Part shown: positions 46,294 through 55,412 of the stretch, piece after piece
Numbering within the stretch: position 1 is the stretch's first letter
Layout: every line of letters starts with the position of its first letter
DNA from: Xylophilus sp.
Lineage (GTDB): Bacteria; Pseudomonadota; Gammaproteobacteria; Burkholderiales; Burkholderiaceae_C
DNA length: 64,000 nt
NCBI GenBank assembly: GCA_009914555.1
Contig: WNDY01000008.1
Span: 43,497 to 107,496, forward strand
Direction of reading: 5' to 3'
Position numbers and translations under genes: made by a program
The notes under the pieces: model-generated
Seen by the model: only the letters and a program-made list of their open reading frames with translations
The model's database searches: none
Told to the model about the DNA's origin: nothing

Positions 46294-46314
46294 GCGGAGC
46301 CCAGGCTCCGCACA
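46291..46314 (+). promoter_or_regulatory. Stable hairpin in the nrdA leader
   Basis: TGTGCGGAGC (46291-46300) pairs perfectly with GCTCCGCACA (46305-46314) across a CCAG loop. It is directly downstream of the second NrdR-like box, about 70 bp before the nrdA start. No T-run follows, so it is not a terminator; it may stabilise the mRNA. Confidence 0.5.
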
Positions 46315-46382
46315 CCCCCGACATATCGCCCCGTGCCCTTTCCGCGCACGGACTCTCCGAAAAAACGCAGAAGAGGAAATCC

Positions 46383-49316
46383 ATGTCCGCCGTCCTGAAC
46401 ACCCCTTCCACGCCCACCGCGCACACGGCCTCCACCGCCGCCCCCGCGGCCGCCTCGCCAGTTGCCGAGAACCCCTACAGCCACTACCAGATCATCCGCC
46501 GCAACGGCGCCGTCGTGCCGTTCGAGCCGCAGAAGATCGCCGTGGCGCTGATGAAGGCCTTTCTGGCCGTGCGCGGCGCCCAGGGCGCGGCCTCGGCCAG
46601 CGTGCGCGAAGTGGTCGACGAGCTCACCCAGGGCGTCGTGCGCGCGCTGCTGCGCTCGCGGCCGAACGGCGGCACCTTCCACATCGAGGACGTGCAGGAC
46701 AACGTCGAGCTGGGCCTGATGCGCGGCGGCCACCACGACGTGGCCCGTTCCTATGTGCTCTACCGCGAGCGCCGCACCCAGGAGCGCAGCCGCCATGCCG
46801 AGGAGGTGGCCGCCAAGGCCGGCGTGCCGCTGCTGCACGTGATCGACGGCGGCCAGCGCGTGGCGCTGGACCTGACCCGCCTGCACCAGCGCATCGAGGC
46901 CGCCTGCGCCGGCCTGGGCGCGGACGTGAAGGCCGAGCCCATCGTGGCCGAGACGGTGCGCAACCTGTACGACGGCGTGCCGGTCGAGGAGGTCTACAAG
47001 GCTTCGATCCTCGCGGCCCGCACGCTGATCGAGAAGGACCCGGACTACACCTACGCCACCGCCCGCCTGCTGCTGCACACGATCGCCAAGGAAGTGCTGG
47101 GCCGCGACGTGACCCAGGGCGAGCTGGCGCTGGGCTACGTGGACTACTTTCCCCGGTTCATCCAGAAGGGCGTGGACAACGAACTGCTCGACGCCAGGCT
47201 GCTGGAGTTCGACCTGCCGCGCCTGGCCGCGGCGCTCAAGCCGCAGCGCGACCTGCAGTTCGACTACCTGGGCCTCCAGACCCTGTACGACCGCTACTTC
47301 CTGCACGTGCGCAAGACCCGCATCGAGCTGCCGCAGGCCTTCTTCATGCGCGTGACCATGGGCCTGTCGCTCAATGAAGCCGACCGCGAGGCCCGAGCCA
47401 TCGAGTTCTACGAAGTGCTGTCGTCGTTCGACTTCATGTCGTCCACGCCCACGCTGTTCAACGCCGGCACGCTGCGCTCGCAGCTGTCGTCGTGCTACCT
47501 GACGACCGTGCCCGACGACCTCGACGGCATCTACGAGTCGATCAAGGAGAACGCGCTGCTCTCCAAGTTCGCCGGCGGCCTCGGCAACGACTGGACGCGC
47601 GTGCGCGCGCTCGGCAGCCACATCAAGGGCACCAACGGCGAATCGCAGGGCGTCGTGCCCTTCCTCAAGGTGGTCAACGACACGGCCGTGGCCGTCAACC
47701 AGGGCGGCAAGCGCAAGGGCGCGGTCTGCACCTACCTGGAGACCTGGCACCTGGACATCGAGGAATTCCTCGAACTGCGCAAGAACACCGGCGACGACCG
47801 CCGTCGCACGCACGACATGAACACGGCCAACTGGATCCCCGACCTGTTCATGCGCCGCGTGCTCGAGAAGGGCCAGTGGACCCTGTTCTCGCCCTCCTCC
47901 GTGCCCGACCTGCACGACCTGTTCGGCGCCGACTTCGAGCGCGCCTACGTGGCCTATGAAGAGCGCGCCGCGCGCGGCGAGATCCGGCCGAACAAGACCG
48001 TGCCGGCCGTGGACCTGTGGCGCAAGATGCTCTCGATGCTGTTCGAGACCGGCCACCCCTGGATCACCTTCAAGGACGCCTGCAACGTGCGCAGCCCGCA
48101 GCAGCACGCCGGCGTAGTGCATTCGTCCAACCTCTGCACCGAGATCACGCTCAACACCAGCGACACCGAGACGGCCGTCTGCAATCTCGGCTCGGTCAAC
48201 CTGGCACAGCACATCAAGGATGGGGCGATCGACCACGACAAGCTCAAGAAGACGATCACCACGGCGATGCGCATGCTCGACAACGTGATCGACATCAACT
48301 ACTACGCCGTGCAGAAGGCCAAGGACTCCAACCTGCGCCACCGCCCGGTCGGCCTAGGCCTCATGGCTTTCCAGGACGCGCTCTACCAGCTGCGCATTCC
48401 CTACGCGTCGCAGCAGGCCGTCGAGTTCGCCGACCGCTCCATGGAAGCGATCTGCTACCACGCCTACTGGGCATCGACCGAACTCGCCCGGGAGCGCGGC
48501 CAGTATTCGAGCTACAAGGGTTCGCTGTGGGACCGGGGCATCCTGCCGCTCGACTCGCTGGACCTGCTGGCCCAGGCCCGCGGCGGCGCCGAGTACGTGC
48601 AGGTCGACCGCTCCTCCACCCTCGACTGGGACGCGCTGCGCAAAAAGATCGCTGCCGACGGCATGCGCAACTCCAACTGCGTGGCCATCGCGCCGACGGC
48701 GACCATCTCCAACATCGTCGGCGTCGACGCCTCGATCGAGCCCTGCTTCGGCAACCTGTCGGTCAAGTCCAACCTCTCGGGCGAGTTCACCGTCATCAAC
48801 GGCTACCTCGTGCGCGACTTGAAGCGCCTGGGCCTGTGGGACGAAGTAATGCTGATGGACCTGAAGCACTTCGACGGCTCGCTGCGCCCGATCGACCGGG
48901 TGCCCCAGGACATCAAGGCGCTCTACGCCACCGCGTTCGAGGTCGAGACGACCTGGCTCGTCGAGGCCGGCGCGCGCCGCCAGAAATGGATCGATCAGGC
49001 CCAGTCGCTCAACATCTACATGGCCGGCGCATCGGGCAAGAAGCTCGACGACACCTACAAGCTCGCTTGGCTGCGCGGCCTCAAGACCACCTATTACCTG
49101 CGCACCGTGGGCGCCACGCACGCCGAGAAGTCCACCGTCGCCGCAGGCCGTTTGAACTCGGTGTCGTCCGGCAGCGCGCCGCAGGCCGCCGCGGCCGCAC
49201 AGCCCAGCGCACTCGAAGCCGCAGCCGCCGCGGCACGCGCCGAATCGGCCGCCGTGCCGGCCACCGACATCAAGTTCTGCGCGATCGACGATCCGGGCTG
49301 CGAAGCCTGCCAGTGA
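46383..49316 (+). CDS. nrdA: Ribonucleoside-diphosphate reductase alpha subunit, class Ia
   Basis: 977 residues from ATG 46383 with GAGGAA eight bases upstream. An Ala/Pro-rich N-terminal tail leads into the ATP cone (YQIIRRNGAVVPFEPQKIAVALMKAF). The catalytic barrel includes NAGTLRSQLSSCYLTTVPDDL, TAVCNLGSVNLA and NSNCVAIAPTATISNIVG, which carry the active-site cysteines, and the C-terminal FCAIDDPGCEACQ tail has the redox-active Cys pair. It makes dNDPs together with NrdB. Control by NrdR is indicated by the upstream sites. Confidence 0.97.
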   Translation: MSAVLNTPSTPTAHTASTAAPAAASPVAENPYSHYQIIRRNGAVVPFEPQKIAVALMKAFLAVRGAQGAASASVREVVDELTQGVVRALLRSRPNGGTFHIEDVQDNVELGLMRGGHHDVARSYVLYRERRTQERSRHAEEVAAKAGVPLLHVIDGGQRVALDLTRLHQRIEAACAGLGADVKAEPIVAETVRNLYDGVPVEEVYKASILAARTLIEKDPDYTYATARLLLHTIAKEVLGRDVTQGELALGYVDYFPRFIQKGVDNELLDARLLEFDLPRLAAALKPQRDLQFDYLGLQTLYDRYFLHVRKTRIELPQAFFMRVTMGLSLNEADREARAIEFYEVLSSFDFMSSTPTLFNAGTLRSQLSSCYLTTVPDDLDGIYESIKENALLSKFAGGLGNDWTRVRALGSHIKGTNGESQGVVPFLKVVNDTAVAVNQGGKRKGAVCTYLETWHLDIEEFLELRKNTGDDRRRTHDMNTANWIPDLFMRRVLEKGQWTLFSPSSVPDLHDLFGADFERAYVAYEERAARGEIRPNKTVPAVDLWRKMLSMLFETGHPWITFKDACNVRSPQQHAGVVHSSNLCTEITLNTSDTETAVCNLGSVNLAQHIKDGAIDHDKLKKTITTAMRMLDNVIDINYYAVQKAKDSNLRHRPVGLGLMAFQDALYQLRIPYASQQAVEFADRSMEAICYHAYWASTELARERGQYSSYKGSLWDRGILPLDSLDLLAQARGGAEYVQVDRSSTLDWDALRKKIAADGMRNSNCVAIAPTATISNIVGVDASIEPCFGNLSVKSNLSGEFTVINGYLVRDLKRLGLWDEVMLMDLKHFDGSLRPIDRVPQDIKALYATAFEVETTWLVEAGARRQKWIDQAQSLNIYMAGASGKKLDDTYKLAWLRGLKTTYYLRTVGATHAEKSTVAAGRLNSVSSGSAPQAAAAAQPSALEAAAAAARAESAAVPATDIKFCAIDDPGCEACQ

Positions 49317-49330
49317 CGGCACTGTACATG

Positions 49331-49360
49331 GCACATACTCCACCTTGCTGGGGTATGTGC
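49331..49360 (+). promoter_or_regulatory. Strong hairpin between nrdA and nrdB
   Basis: GCACATACTCCA (49331-49342) pairs with TGGGGTATGTGC (49349-49360) over a 6-base loop, giving a 12-bp stem with one G-U pair. No T-run follows. It lies 14 bp after the nrdA stop and could mark a processing or attenuation point between the two subunits. Confidence 0.6.
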
Positions 49361-49454
49361 GGTGCGGCAGTGGAGCAACAAATTACATCGGCAGCCCGGT
49401 GCGACGCTTTCAAATTCGCATGGCTGCTTTCATAATCCGCATATTGGAAAACCT

Positions 49455-50630
49455 ATGCTGAACTGGGACGACGAAGTCAAGCCCTCTGTGCCGACAACGT
49501 TGCACAGCGGCTCCGCCGAAGGCCGCTCGGTGCAGGCTTCGCCCGCCGCCGCCTCCGATGCATCGCAGGCCGCACCGCGCACCGGTGCTGCCGTCTCTTC
49601 CGAGTCCCAGCGCCACCGCGTCAACGCGGCCGACAAGCGCATCATCAACGGCCAGACCGACGTCAACCAGCTCGTCCCCTTCAAATACAAGTGGGCCTGG
49701 GAGAAGTACCTCGCCACCTGCGCCAACCACTGGATGCCGCAGGAAGTGAACATGACGCGCGACATCGCGCTCTGGAAGGACCCGAACGGCCTGACCGAGG
49801 ACGAGCGCCGCATCGTCAAACGCAACCTCGGCTTCTTCGTCACCGCCGATTCGCTCGCGGCCAACAACATCGTGCTGGGGACCTACCGCCACATCACAGC
49901 GCCAGAGTGCCGCCAGTTCCTGCTGCGCCAGGCCTTCGAGGAAGCGATCCACACGCACGCCTACCAGTACATCGTCGAGTCGCTGGGTTTGGACGAGAGC
50001 GAGATCTTCAACGCCTACAACGAGATCGCCTCGATCCGCGAGAAGGACGAGTTCCTGATCCCGTTCATCAACGCGATCGCCGACCCGAATTTCCAGACCG
50101 GCACGCACGAGGCCGACCAGACGCTGCTGAAGTCGCTGATCGTCTTCGCCTGCCTGATGGAAGGCCTGTTCTTCTATGTCGGCTTCACCCAGATCCTCGC
50201 GCTCGGCCGCCAGAACAAGATGACCGGCGCCGCCGAGCAGTACCAGTACATCCTGCGCGACGAGTCGATGCACTGCAACTTCGGCATCGACCTCATCAAC
50301 CAGTTGAAGCTCGAGAACCCGCACCTGTGGACGTCCGAGTTCAAGGCCGAGATCAAGGCGCTGTTCCAGCAGGCCGTCGAGCTCGAATACCGTTATGCCG
50401 AGGACACCATGCCGCGCGGCGTGCTCGGCCTCAATGCCTCCATGTTCAAGGGCTACCTGCGCTACATCGCCAACCGGCGCGCCACGCAGATCGGCCTGGA
50501 AGCCCTGTTCCCGAACGAAGAGAACCCGTTCCCGTGGATGAGCGAAATGATCGACCTGAAGAAGGAACGCAACTTCTTCGAGACCCGCGTCATCGAGTAC
50601 CAGTCGGGTGGTGCGCTGTCATGGGACTGA
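49455..50630 (+). CDS. nrdB: Ribonucleoside-diphosphate reductase beta subunit, class Ia
   Basis: 391 residues from ATG 49455. After a variable N-terminal tail comes the four-helix ferritin-like fold. EEAIHTHAY provides the Glu-x-x-His iron ligands and the radical-site Tyr, and later helices contribute [11 protein letters not shown] and [10 protein letters not shown] with further ligands. The subunit generates the tyrosyl radical used by NrdA. The 138-bp gap to nrdA contains a hairpin but no clear promoter, so the genes are probably one transcript with differential expression. Confidence 0.96.
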   Translation: MLNWDDEVKPSVPTTLHSGSAEGRSVQASPAAASDASQAAPRTGAAVSSESQRHRVNAADKRIINGQTDVNQLVPFKYKWAWEKYLATCANHWMPQEVNMTRDIALWKDPNGLTEDERRIVKRNLGFFVTADSLAANNIVLGTYRHITAPECRQFLLRQAFEEAIHTHAYQYIVESLGLDESEIFNAYNEIASIREKDEFLIPFINAIADPNFQTGTHEADQTLLKSLIVFACLMEGLFFYVGFTQILALGRQNKMTGAAEQYQYILRDESMHCNFGIDLINQLKLENPHLWTSEFKAEIKALFQQAVELEYRYAEDTMPRGVLGLNASMFKGYLRYIANRRATQIGLEALFPNEENPFPWMSEMIDLKKERNFFETRVIEYQSGGALSWD

Positions 50631-50724
50631 CGACCCCGAGGCGCCCCTGAGCGACGCGATGTTTCCGAACCTTGCGCCTTCCACCGACTGCAGCGCAGAT
50701 TGCAGCCGTGGGAGGCGCTTCCCC

Positions 50725-50760
50725 ATTCATGGCGTTGGGCATGGGCCCAGCGCCATGAAT
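50725..50760 (+). promoter_or_regulatory. Long perfect hairpin upstream of the histone-like gene
   Basis: ATTCATGGCGTTGGGC (50725-50740) pairs with GCCCAGCGCCATGAAT (50745-50760) over an ATGG loop, a 16-bp stem with one G-U. It lies 95 bp after nrdB and 64 bp before the histone-like gene. The lack of a T-run argues against a simple terminator. Confidence 0.55.
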
Positions 50761-50823
50761 CGCTTTGTGCCGTCCATCGTCGACGCGCAGCAAAGTGCTC
50801 TTTGAAATCCGACCAAGGAGAAA

Positions 50824-51342
50824 ATGATGGCAACTGCGAAAAAGACTGCGGCGACGAAGGCCGCCACTCCGGCCAAGAAGGCCGCCGCCCCGAAGGCTGC
50901 TGCGCCGGCCAAGAAGGCCGCTGCACCCGCCAGGAAGGCAGCGACCGCCAAGGCTGCTGCTCCGGCGAAGAAGGCTACGCCTGCCAAGAAGGCTGCTGCT
51001 CCGGCGAAGAAGGCCGTGCCCGCCAAGAAGGCCGCCGCTCCGGCGAAGAAGGCCGCGCCCACCAAGAAGGCTGCTGCTCCGGCGAAGAAGGCCGCGCCCG
51101 CCAGGAAGGCTGCTGCTCCGGCAAAGAAAGCCGCGCCCGCCAGGAAGGCTGCTGCTCCGGCGAAGAAAGCTGCCGCACCTGCCAAGAAGGCCGCGGCTTC
51201 ACCTGCTGCCAAGAAGGCCGCGCCCGCCAAGAAGGCGGCCAAGGTTGCTGCCCCTGCCCCTGCGCCTGCTGCTGCACCGGCAGCGCAGACGACCCTCAAC
51301 CCCCAGGCTGCCTGGCCCTTCCCGACCGGCAACAAGCCCTGA
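50824..51342 (+). CDS. Histone H1-like DNA-binding protein
   Basis: 172 residues, nearly all Ala, Lys and Pro. The body is a tandem array of about ten-residue AAAPAKKAAP-type units (30-bp DNA repeats), followed by an Ala/Pro linker and a conserved tail LNPQAAWPFPTGNKP. This composition marks the eukaryotic-H1-like nucleoid proteins of betaproteobacteria, which bind DNA through the Lys repeats. The start follows AAGGAG; either of the two adjacent ATGs (50824, 50827) could be used. The repeat array is likely to vary in copy number among strains. Confidence 0.92.
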   Translation: MMATAKKTAATKAATPAKKAAAPKAAAPAKKAAAPARKAATAKAAAPAKKATPAKKAAAPAKKAVPAKKAAAPAKKAAPTKKAAAPAKKAAPARKAAAPAKKAAPARKAAAPAKKAAAPAKKAAASPAAKKAAPAKKAAKVAAPAPAPAAAPAAQTTLNPQAAWPFPTGNKP

Positions 51343-51383
51343 GGTTCAGCGGGCGGCGTCCTGCCGCACCGCTTTCGCATCCA

Positions 51384-51411
51384 CCCGGTGTCGCAAGGCA
51401 CCGGGTTTTTT
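51384..51411 (+). terminator. Intrinsic terminator after the histone-like gene
   Basis: CCCGGTG (51384-51390) pairs with CACCGGG (51399-51405) around an 8-base loop, followed by TTTTTT (51406-51411). It ends the histone-like transcript 41 bp after the stop. Confidence 0.9.
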
Positions 51412-51492
51412 GTCGCCGGGCCGCTCCAAGACAAAAGCGCCCCCGGGGGACTGGGCAACCGCGCAGCGGTTGACCGAGAGGTCTTTTTCATT

Positions 51493-52668
51493 TCAGGCGC
51501 CAGTCCGGCGCGTGGCCCAGGCGCCCCCCATCAACGAAACCATGGTCAACGCCAGAGCGAACGACGTGGCACCCGCTGCCAGGCCCACGGCGTCGATCAG
51601 ATACCCGGTCGCCACCGGCAGCAGGCCCGCCGGGATATAGCCGCCGATGTTGAGCACCGCGTTGGCCTGGGCGCGGTGGCTGTCGGGAACGTGCAGCCCG
51701 ATCAGCGTGAACCCGCCGAGCTGGCCCAGCCCCTGCCCCGCGCCGGCGAGCAGCGCGCAAGCAACGAGCGCCGGGGCCCAGGCAGCATGGATGGCCAGTG
51801 CCAGCCCCGCCATCGCCAGCACCGTGGCAGCGGTGCCGGCGGCGAAGATGCGCGCCACCGGCCACTGCCGCACGGCGAACTGCACGCCGGCGGCGGCGAA
51901 GAACATCGCGCAAGCCATGCCGCCGGCCAGCAGCGGGCTGCGCACGCCGAGCAGCCGCGCCAGCAGCGACGGCCCCAGGGCCAGCACGAACGAAGTCGCG
52001 GTGATGCCGGGGCCGAAGGCGGCGATGCCGCACAGGACATGGCGCCGCTTCGCCGCCTGCACCTGCGGCAGGCGCAGGCGAAAGGAGCCGTCCGCCGCCA
52101 GCGGGCGGGCCGGCAGCCGCCAGACCACGGCCAGGGCGCCGAACAGCACCAGCGCCTCGACGGCGAAGATCGGAATCACCGGCCGCGCCAGCGCCTGCGC
52201 CAGGGCGCCCGCCAGCAGCGGCCCCAGGCCCGCGCCCAGCACCATCGCCACCGACGCCAGCAGCGACGCGCGGCGCCTGCCCTGCGCACCGCCGGCATCG
52301 ACCACGGCCGCCATGCCAGCCGAGACGATCACGCCCACGGCGATGCCGGCCAGCAGCCGGCCCGCGGCGGGCATGGCGACCGACGCCGCGCCGGCGAACA
52401 GCCCGCAGGCCAGCAGCGCGGCGATCAGCCCCGGCAGCAGCACAGGCCGGCGCCCGTAGCGGTCCGACAAGGGTCCGGCCACCAGCAGCGTGCCCAGCAG
52501 GCCGGCGATGTAGAGCGCGAAGACGACCGTCAGCATGCCCGACGAAAAGCCCAGCCGCGCCTGCCAGTGCACGTAGAGCGGCGTGGTCGAGTTCGACAGC
52601 ATGAACACCGCCGTCACCACCGCCGCCATGCGGACGGTGGCGGCGCGCTCCTGCATCTCCTGTGTCAT
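51493..52668 (-). CDS. MFS transporter
   Basis: 391 residues with twelve predicted helices. The conserved loop between helices 2 and 3 reads GPLSDRYGRRPVLLPG, a textbook MFS motif A, and AGRLLAGIAVGVIVSAGMAAV resembles motif B. It is probably an exporter. It is divergent from an ArsR-type regulator that may control it, and its ATG overlaps the stop of a 24-codon frame (52665-52739). Confidence 0.9.
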   Translation of the reverse strand: MTQEMQERAATVRMAAVVTAVFMLSNSTTPLYVHWQARLGFSSGMLTVVFALYIAGLLGTLLVAGPLSDRYGRRPVLLPGLIAALLACGLFAGAASVAMPAAGRLLAGIAVGVIVSAGMAAVVDAGGAQGRRRASLLASVAMVLGAGLGPLLAGALAQALARPVIPIFAVEALVLFGALAVVWRLPARPLAADGSFRLRLPQVQAAKRRHVLCGIAAFGPGITATSFVLALGPSLLARLLGVRSPLLAGGMACAMFFAAAGVQFAVRQWPVARIFAAGTAATVLAMAGLALAIHAAWAPALVACALLAGAGQGLGQLGGFTLIGLHVPDSHRAQANAVLNIGGYIPAGLLPVATGYLIDAVGLAAGATSFALALTMVSLMGGAWATRRTGA

Positions 52669-52739
52669 GGCACGGCCTTCACGCGGGAGCGGCCCAGGTC
52701 GGGATGGGCGACGACGACCAGGGCATTGGATTCGGGCAT
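52665..52739 (-). pseudogene. 24-codon remnant resembling the N-terminus of a flavodoxin-fold quinone reductase
   Basis: A GGAGG ribosome binding site precedes ATG 52739, which opens MPESNALVVVAHPDLGRSRV and ends after 24 residues in a TGA overlapping the MFS start (ATGA). The peptide matches the first beta strand and loop of KefF/NQO-type NAD(P)H oxidoreductases (LVVVAHPDLxxSRVN). It is either what is left after deletion of such a gene or a leader frame that couples translation to the MFS gene. Confidence 0.55.
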
Positions 52740-52811
52740 GGCCCCTCCTGTACGATTTTTATCGAACAATAGCATGTTTGAAAAAACCCGTACAAGTGCT
52801 AGGCTGCGGCC

Positions 52812-53231
52812 ATGCGCCTGTCATCGCCCCATCTCCGAGCCGCTGCGCCCGCCGGCCTTCCACCGCCGCTGGAGGAACCGGCGGCCGAGGCACTGCGGCT
52901 GGAGACCATCCTGGGCGCGCTCGCCGATCCGCTGCGCCTGACCATCGTGCACAAATTGCTGCGCGATGCCGACGCCTACGATCACCCTTGCGGCTGGTTC
53001 GGCTTCGACCGTCCCAAGTCGTCGCTGACACACCACTTCAAGGCGCTGCGCGAAGCCGGTGTCATCCGCCAGCGGCAGTACGGGCTGGAGCGGCGCAGCC
53101 GGCTGCGCCATGAAGACCTGAACGCGCGTTTTCCCGGCCTGCTGGCGCTCGTGCAGGAGTGGGAGCCGCCGCCTGACCGGCCGCTTCCGACGGCAGCCGC
53201 TCAGTCCTCCGGCAGGAAGTCGAGCCGGTAG
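52812..53231 (+). CDS. ArsR-family transcriptional regulator
   Basis: 139 residues. The winged helix is seen in ILGALADPLRLTIVHKLL and KSSLTHHFKALREAGVIRQRQ. Only one cysteine (HPCGWFGF) is near the usual metal site, so a classical metal sensor is doubtful. It is divergent from the MFS gene, and the 143-bp spacer has an AT-rich candidate operator (TATCGAACAATAGCATG). The last 31 bp overlap the 3' end of the convergent pfkB gene. Confidence 0.85.
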   Translation: MRLSSPHLRAAAPAGLPPPLEEPAAEALRLETILGALADPLRLTIVHKLLRDADAYDHPCGWFGFDRPKSSLTHHFKALREAGVIRQRQYGLERRSRLRHEDLNARFPGLLALVQEWEPPPDRPLPTAAAQSSGRKSSR

Positions 53232-54100
53232 TTCTGCGGGCCGCGCTGCGCGATCTTGAGTGCGCCGACGCGGTTGCCGAGCGTGGCACAGCGCAGCAGA
53301 TCCCAGCCGCGCTCCAGACCGTAGAGCAGCCCGCCGCGCCAGGCGTCGCCGCAGCCGGTCGGGTCGACCACCTCGGCGGCCACCACCGGCGGCACCAGCG
53401 TGCGCTCGCCGTCCACCCATACCTCGCAGCCTTCCGCGCCCAGCGTGACGACCAGGCCGCGCACGCGGCGCGAGATCTCCGCCGGGCTCCAGCCGGTGCG
53501 CTCGGACAGCATCTTGCCTTCGTAGTCGTTGACCGTGACCCAGTCCGCCTGCTCCACGAAGCGCGCCAGTGCGGCGCCATCGAACATGGGCAGGCCCTGG
53601 CCCGGGTCGAACACGAACGGAATGCCGGCGGCCACGAACTGCTCGGCGTGCTGGACCATCGCATCGCGGCCGTCGGGCGCGATGATGCCCAGCTTCACGT
53701 CGTCGCGCGCGACGATCGCCGTCCGGTGCGCCTGCATCATCGCGCCCGGATGAAAGGCGGTGATCTGGTTGTTGTCGCTGTCCGTCATGATCATCGCCTG
53801 GGCGGTGTAGGTGTCGTCCACGGAGCGGACGAAATCGGTGCGGATGCCCAGGGCGTGCAGCCGCTCCAGGTAGTCAGCACCGTCGCGGCCCAGCGTGGCC
53901 ATGGGCAGCGGATCGCCGCCGAGCAGCTTCAGGCCGTAGGCAATGTTGCCGGTACAGCCGCCGAAGTCGCGGCGCAGCTGCGGCACCAGGAAGGACACGT
54001 TGAGGATGTGCAGCTGGTCGGGCAGGATCTGCTCGGCGAAGCAGCCCGGAAAACGCATGATGGTGTCGAATGCGAGCGAGCCGCAGATGATGCTTGCCAT
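53201..54100 (-). CDS. PfkB-family carbohydrate kinase (adenosine kinase-like)
   Basis: 299 residues. The N-terminal GSLAFDTIMRFPGCF start, GGCTGNIAYGLKLLGGDPLPMATLGRDG and the C-terminal active-site motif DPTGCGDAWRGG show a PfkB kinase. The anion-hole motif normally reads DPTGAGD; here Ala is replaced by Cys. The length and start resemble adenosine-kinase-like members common in Burkholderiales. The substrate is not established. It overlaps the ArsR gene tail to tail. Confidence 0.9.
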   Translation of the reverse strand: MASIICGSLAFDTIMRFPGCFAEQILPDQLHILNVSFLVPQLRRDFGGCTGNIAYGLKLLGGDPLPMATLGRDGADYLERLHALGIRTDFVRSVDDTYTAQAMIMTDSDNNQITAFHPGAMMQAHRTAIVARDDVKLGIIAPDGRDAMVQHAEQFVAAGIPFVFDPGQGLPMFDGAALARFVEQADWVTVNDYEGKMLSERTGWSPAEISRRVRGLVVTLGAEGCEVWVDGERTLVPPVVAAEVVDPTGCGDAWRGGLLYGLERGWDLLRCATLGNRVGALKIAQRGPQNYRLDFLPED

Positions 54101-54142
54101 GGCGGAAAAAACAGAAAGTGAAGGAAGCGAGGACGGAAGTCC

Positions 54143-55372
54143 TCAGGGATAGAAGGCCACGAGGCTGTAGCCGGCCACGCGCGGCAGCGCGCCGGCTTCC
54201 GAGCCCAGCGCGACCGACAGCGAGGCCGACCATTCGCCCTGCGGCGCCAGCGCGGCCGGCGCACCGAGCAGTGCCGGACCGAGCACCTTGCGGACCACCG
54301 TGCGGCCCTGGGCATCGTTCAGGGACAACTCCAGCGACGGCATGGCCACGGCCGTGGCGGCATGGCTCCGGAGCGTCACGCCGAGCCGATAGACATCGGC
54401 ACGCACTGCGTCGAAGGAAGAGCTGTCGATGACGATGGCCTCGATCTGCCGCGGGAGGTCGATGGTGCAGGACAGCGGCCCACAGAGCGCCTCCAGCACC
54501 AGCCGCACTCCGGGCCAATGGGCTGCCAGCCGGTTGCGTTCGCGCACGGCCACCTGCAACGCCAGCAGCACGGCCAGCACGCCCGCAGCGGCGGCCAGTC
54601 CTGCCCGCACGCCGCCGTGCCGCCAGAAGGCGCGGCTGCGCGCGGTGCGCACGAAGGAGATGTGCGGTGCGAGCAGACCGTCGCCGTCGTCATCCGGCAC
54701 GCTGCCATCCACCTTGCGCGCGAAACGCGGCGGACGGTCCTGCTGCCGACGGGCAAAGTCCGCTTCGACGGCGTCCGGCACCAGCTTTGGCAATCCGATC
54801 GCCGACGCGGTGGCAGCGGACCGGAGGCCCGGGACGGCATCGCGCTCCAGGGACGAGCCTTCCCGCCGCGGCGCATGGCCGTCGAGCGCCGGCAGCGCCG
54901 CGGCGAAGACCTGGTCGTCGAGACCTTCGGACGCTGGCGCCTCGCGCAGCAGGCTCAACGGCAGCTCGTAGCCTTCGTCGGCCGCATCGGCATCCTCTGC
55001 GCCCGTGGCCGGCGGCCCGGGATCGAGCGGCACGAGCATTGGCGCCCCCCCGTCGACCGGCGGCGGCTCGGGCTCGGGGGCGACCACCGGTGCGGCGGAC
55101 GGCGGCCCATCGTCTTCGCTAGGCGGCGCAGGCAGGACGACGCCGGCCGGGACCTCCGGCTCGGAGACGGGAGGCGCCGGCCGGTCTTCGGGCAGCGGCC
55201 CGGCAACGGCCGCCGGCGCCGGTCCGGCCGCTGCGGCGGCCTGGAGCTGCGCCGCCGCGTCGAACACCTCGCCGCACTGCCCGCAGCGCACCCAGCCGTC
55301 CGAAATGCGGAGCTGGTCGGGCACGACCTTGAAGAGGGTCGCGCAGGAGGGACAGCGCGTGATCTGGCTCAT
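54143..55372 (-). CDS. DUF3426 / MJ0042 zinc-ribbon membrane protein
   Basis: 409 residues. The N-terminal zinc ribbon has Cys7, Cys10, Cys30 and Cys33 (RCPSCATLF and WVRCGQCGEVF), followed by a long Pro/Ala/Asp-rich linker, a single membrane helix near 250-275 and a C-terminal DUF3426 domain. The function is unknown. It follows prmA, accC and accB on the same strand, 40 bp after prmA, and could be part of that operon. Confidence 0.9.
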   Translation of the reverse strand: MSQITRCPSCATLFKVVPDQLRISDGWVRCGQCGEVFDAAAQLQAAAAAGPAPAAVAGPLPEDRPAPPVSEPEVPAGVVLPAPPSEDDGPPSAAPVVAPEPEPPPVDGGAPMLVPLDPGPPATGAEDADAADEGYELPLSLLREAPASEGLDDQVFAAALPALDGHAPRREGSSLERDAVPGLRSAATASAIGLPKLVPDAVEADFARRQQDRPPRFARKVDGSVPDDDGDGLLAPHISFVRTARSRAFWRHGGVRAGLAAAAGVLAVLLALQVAVRERNRLAAHWPGVRLVLEALCGPLSCTIDLPRQIEAIVIDSSSFDAVRADVYRLGVTLRSHAATAVAMPSLELSLNDAQGRTVVRKVLGPALLGAPAALAPQGEWSASLSVALGSEAGALPRVAGYSLVAFYP

Positions 55373-55412
55373 CTGCGCGGCATTGTATGTATGCAGCGCA
55401 AGCCCCGGTGCA

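Noticed and set aside
49335..49356. ATACTCC and GGGGTAT between nrdA and nrdB as another bipartite element
   Set aside because: The two are only 14 bp apart and are arms of one simple hairpin, unlike the 45/53-bp elements.
50608..50805. Small plus-strand frame between nrdB and the histone-like gene
   Set aside because: It overlaps the nrdB end, contains the hairpin arms and has no ribosome binding site or recognisable sequence.
50824..51342. The 30-bp repeats of the histone-like gene as a CRISPR or satellite array
   Set aside because: The repeats are in frame, encode Lys/Ala units without spacers, and match the known histone H1-like family.
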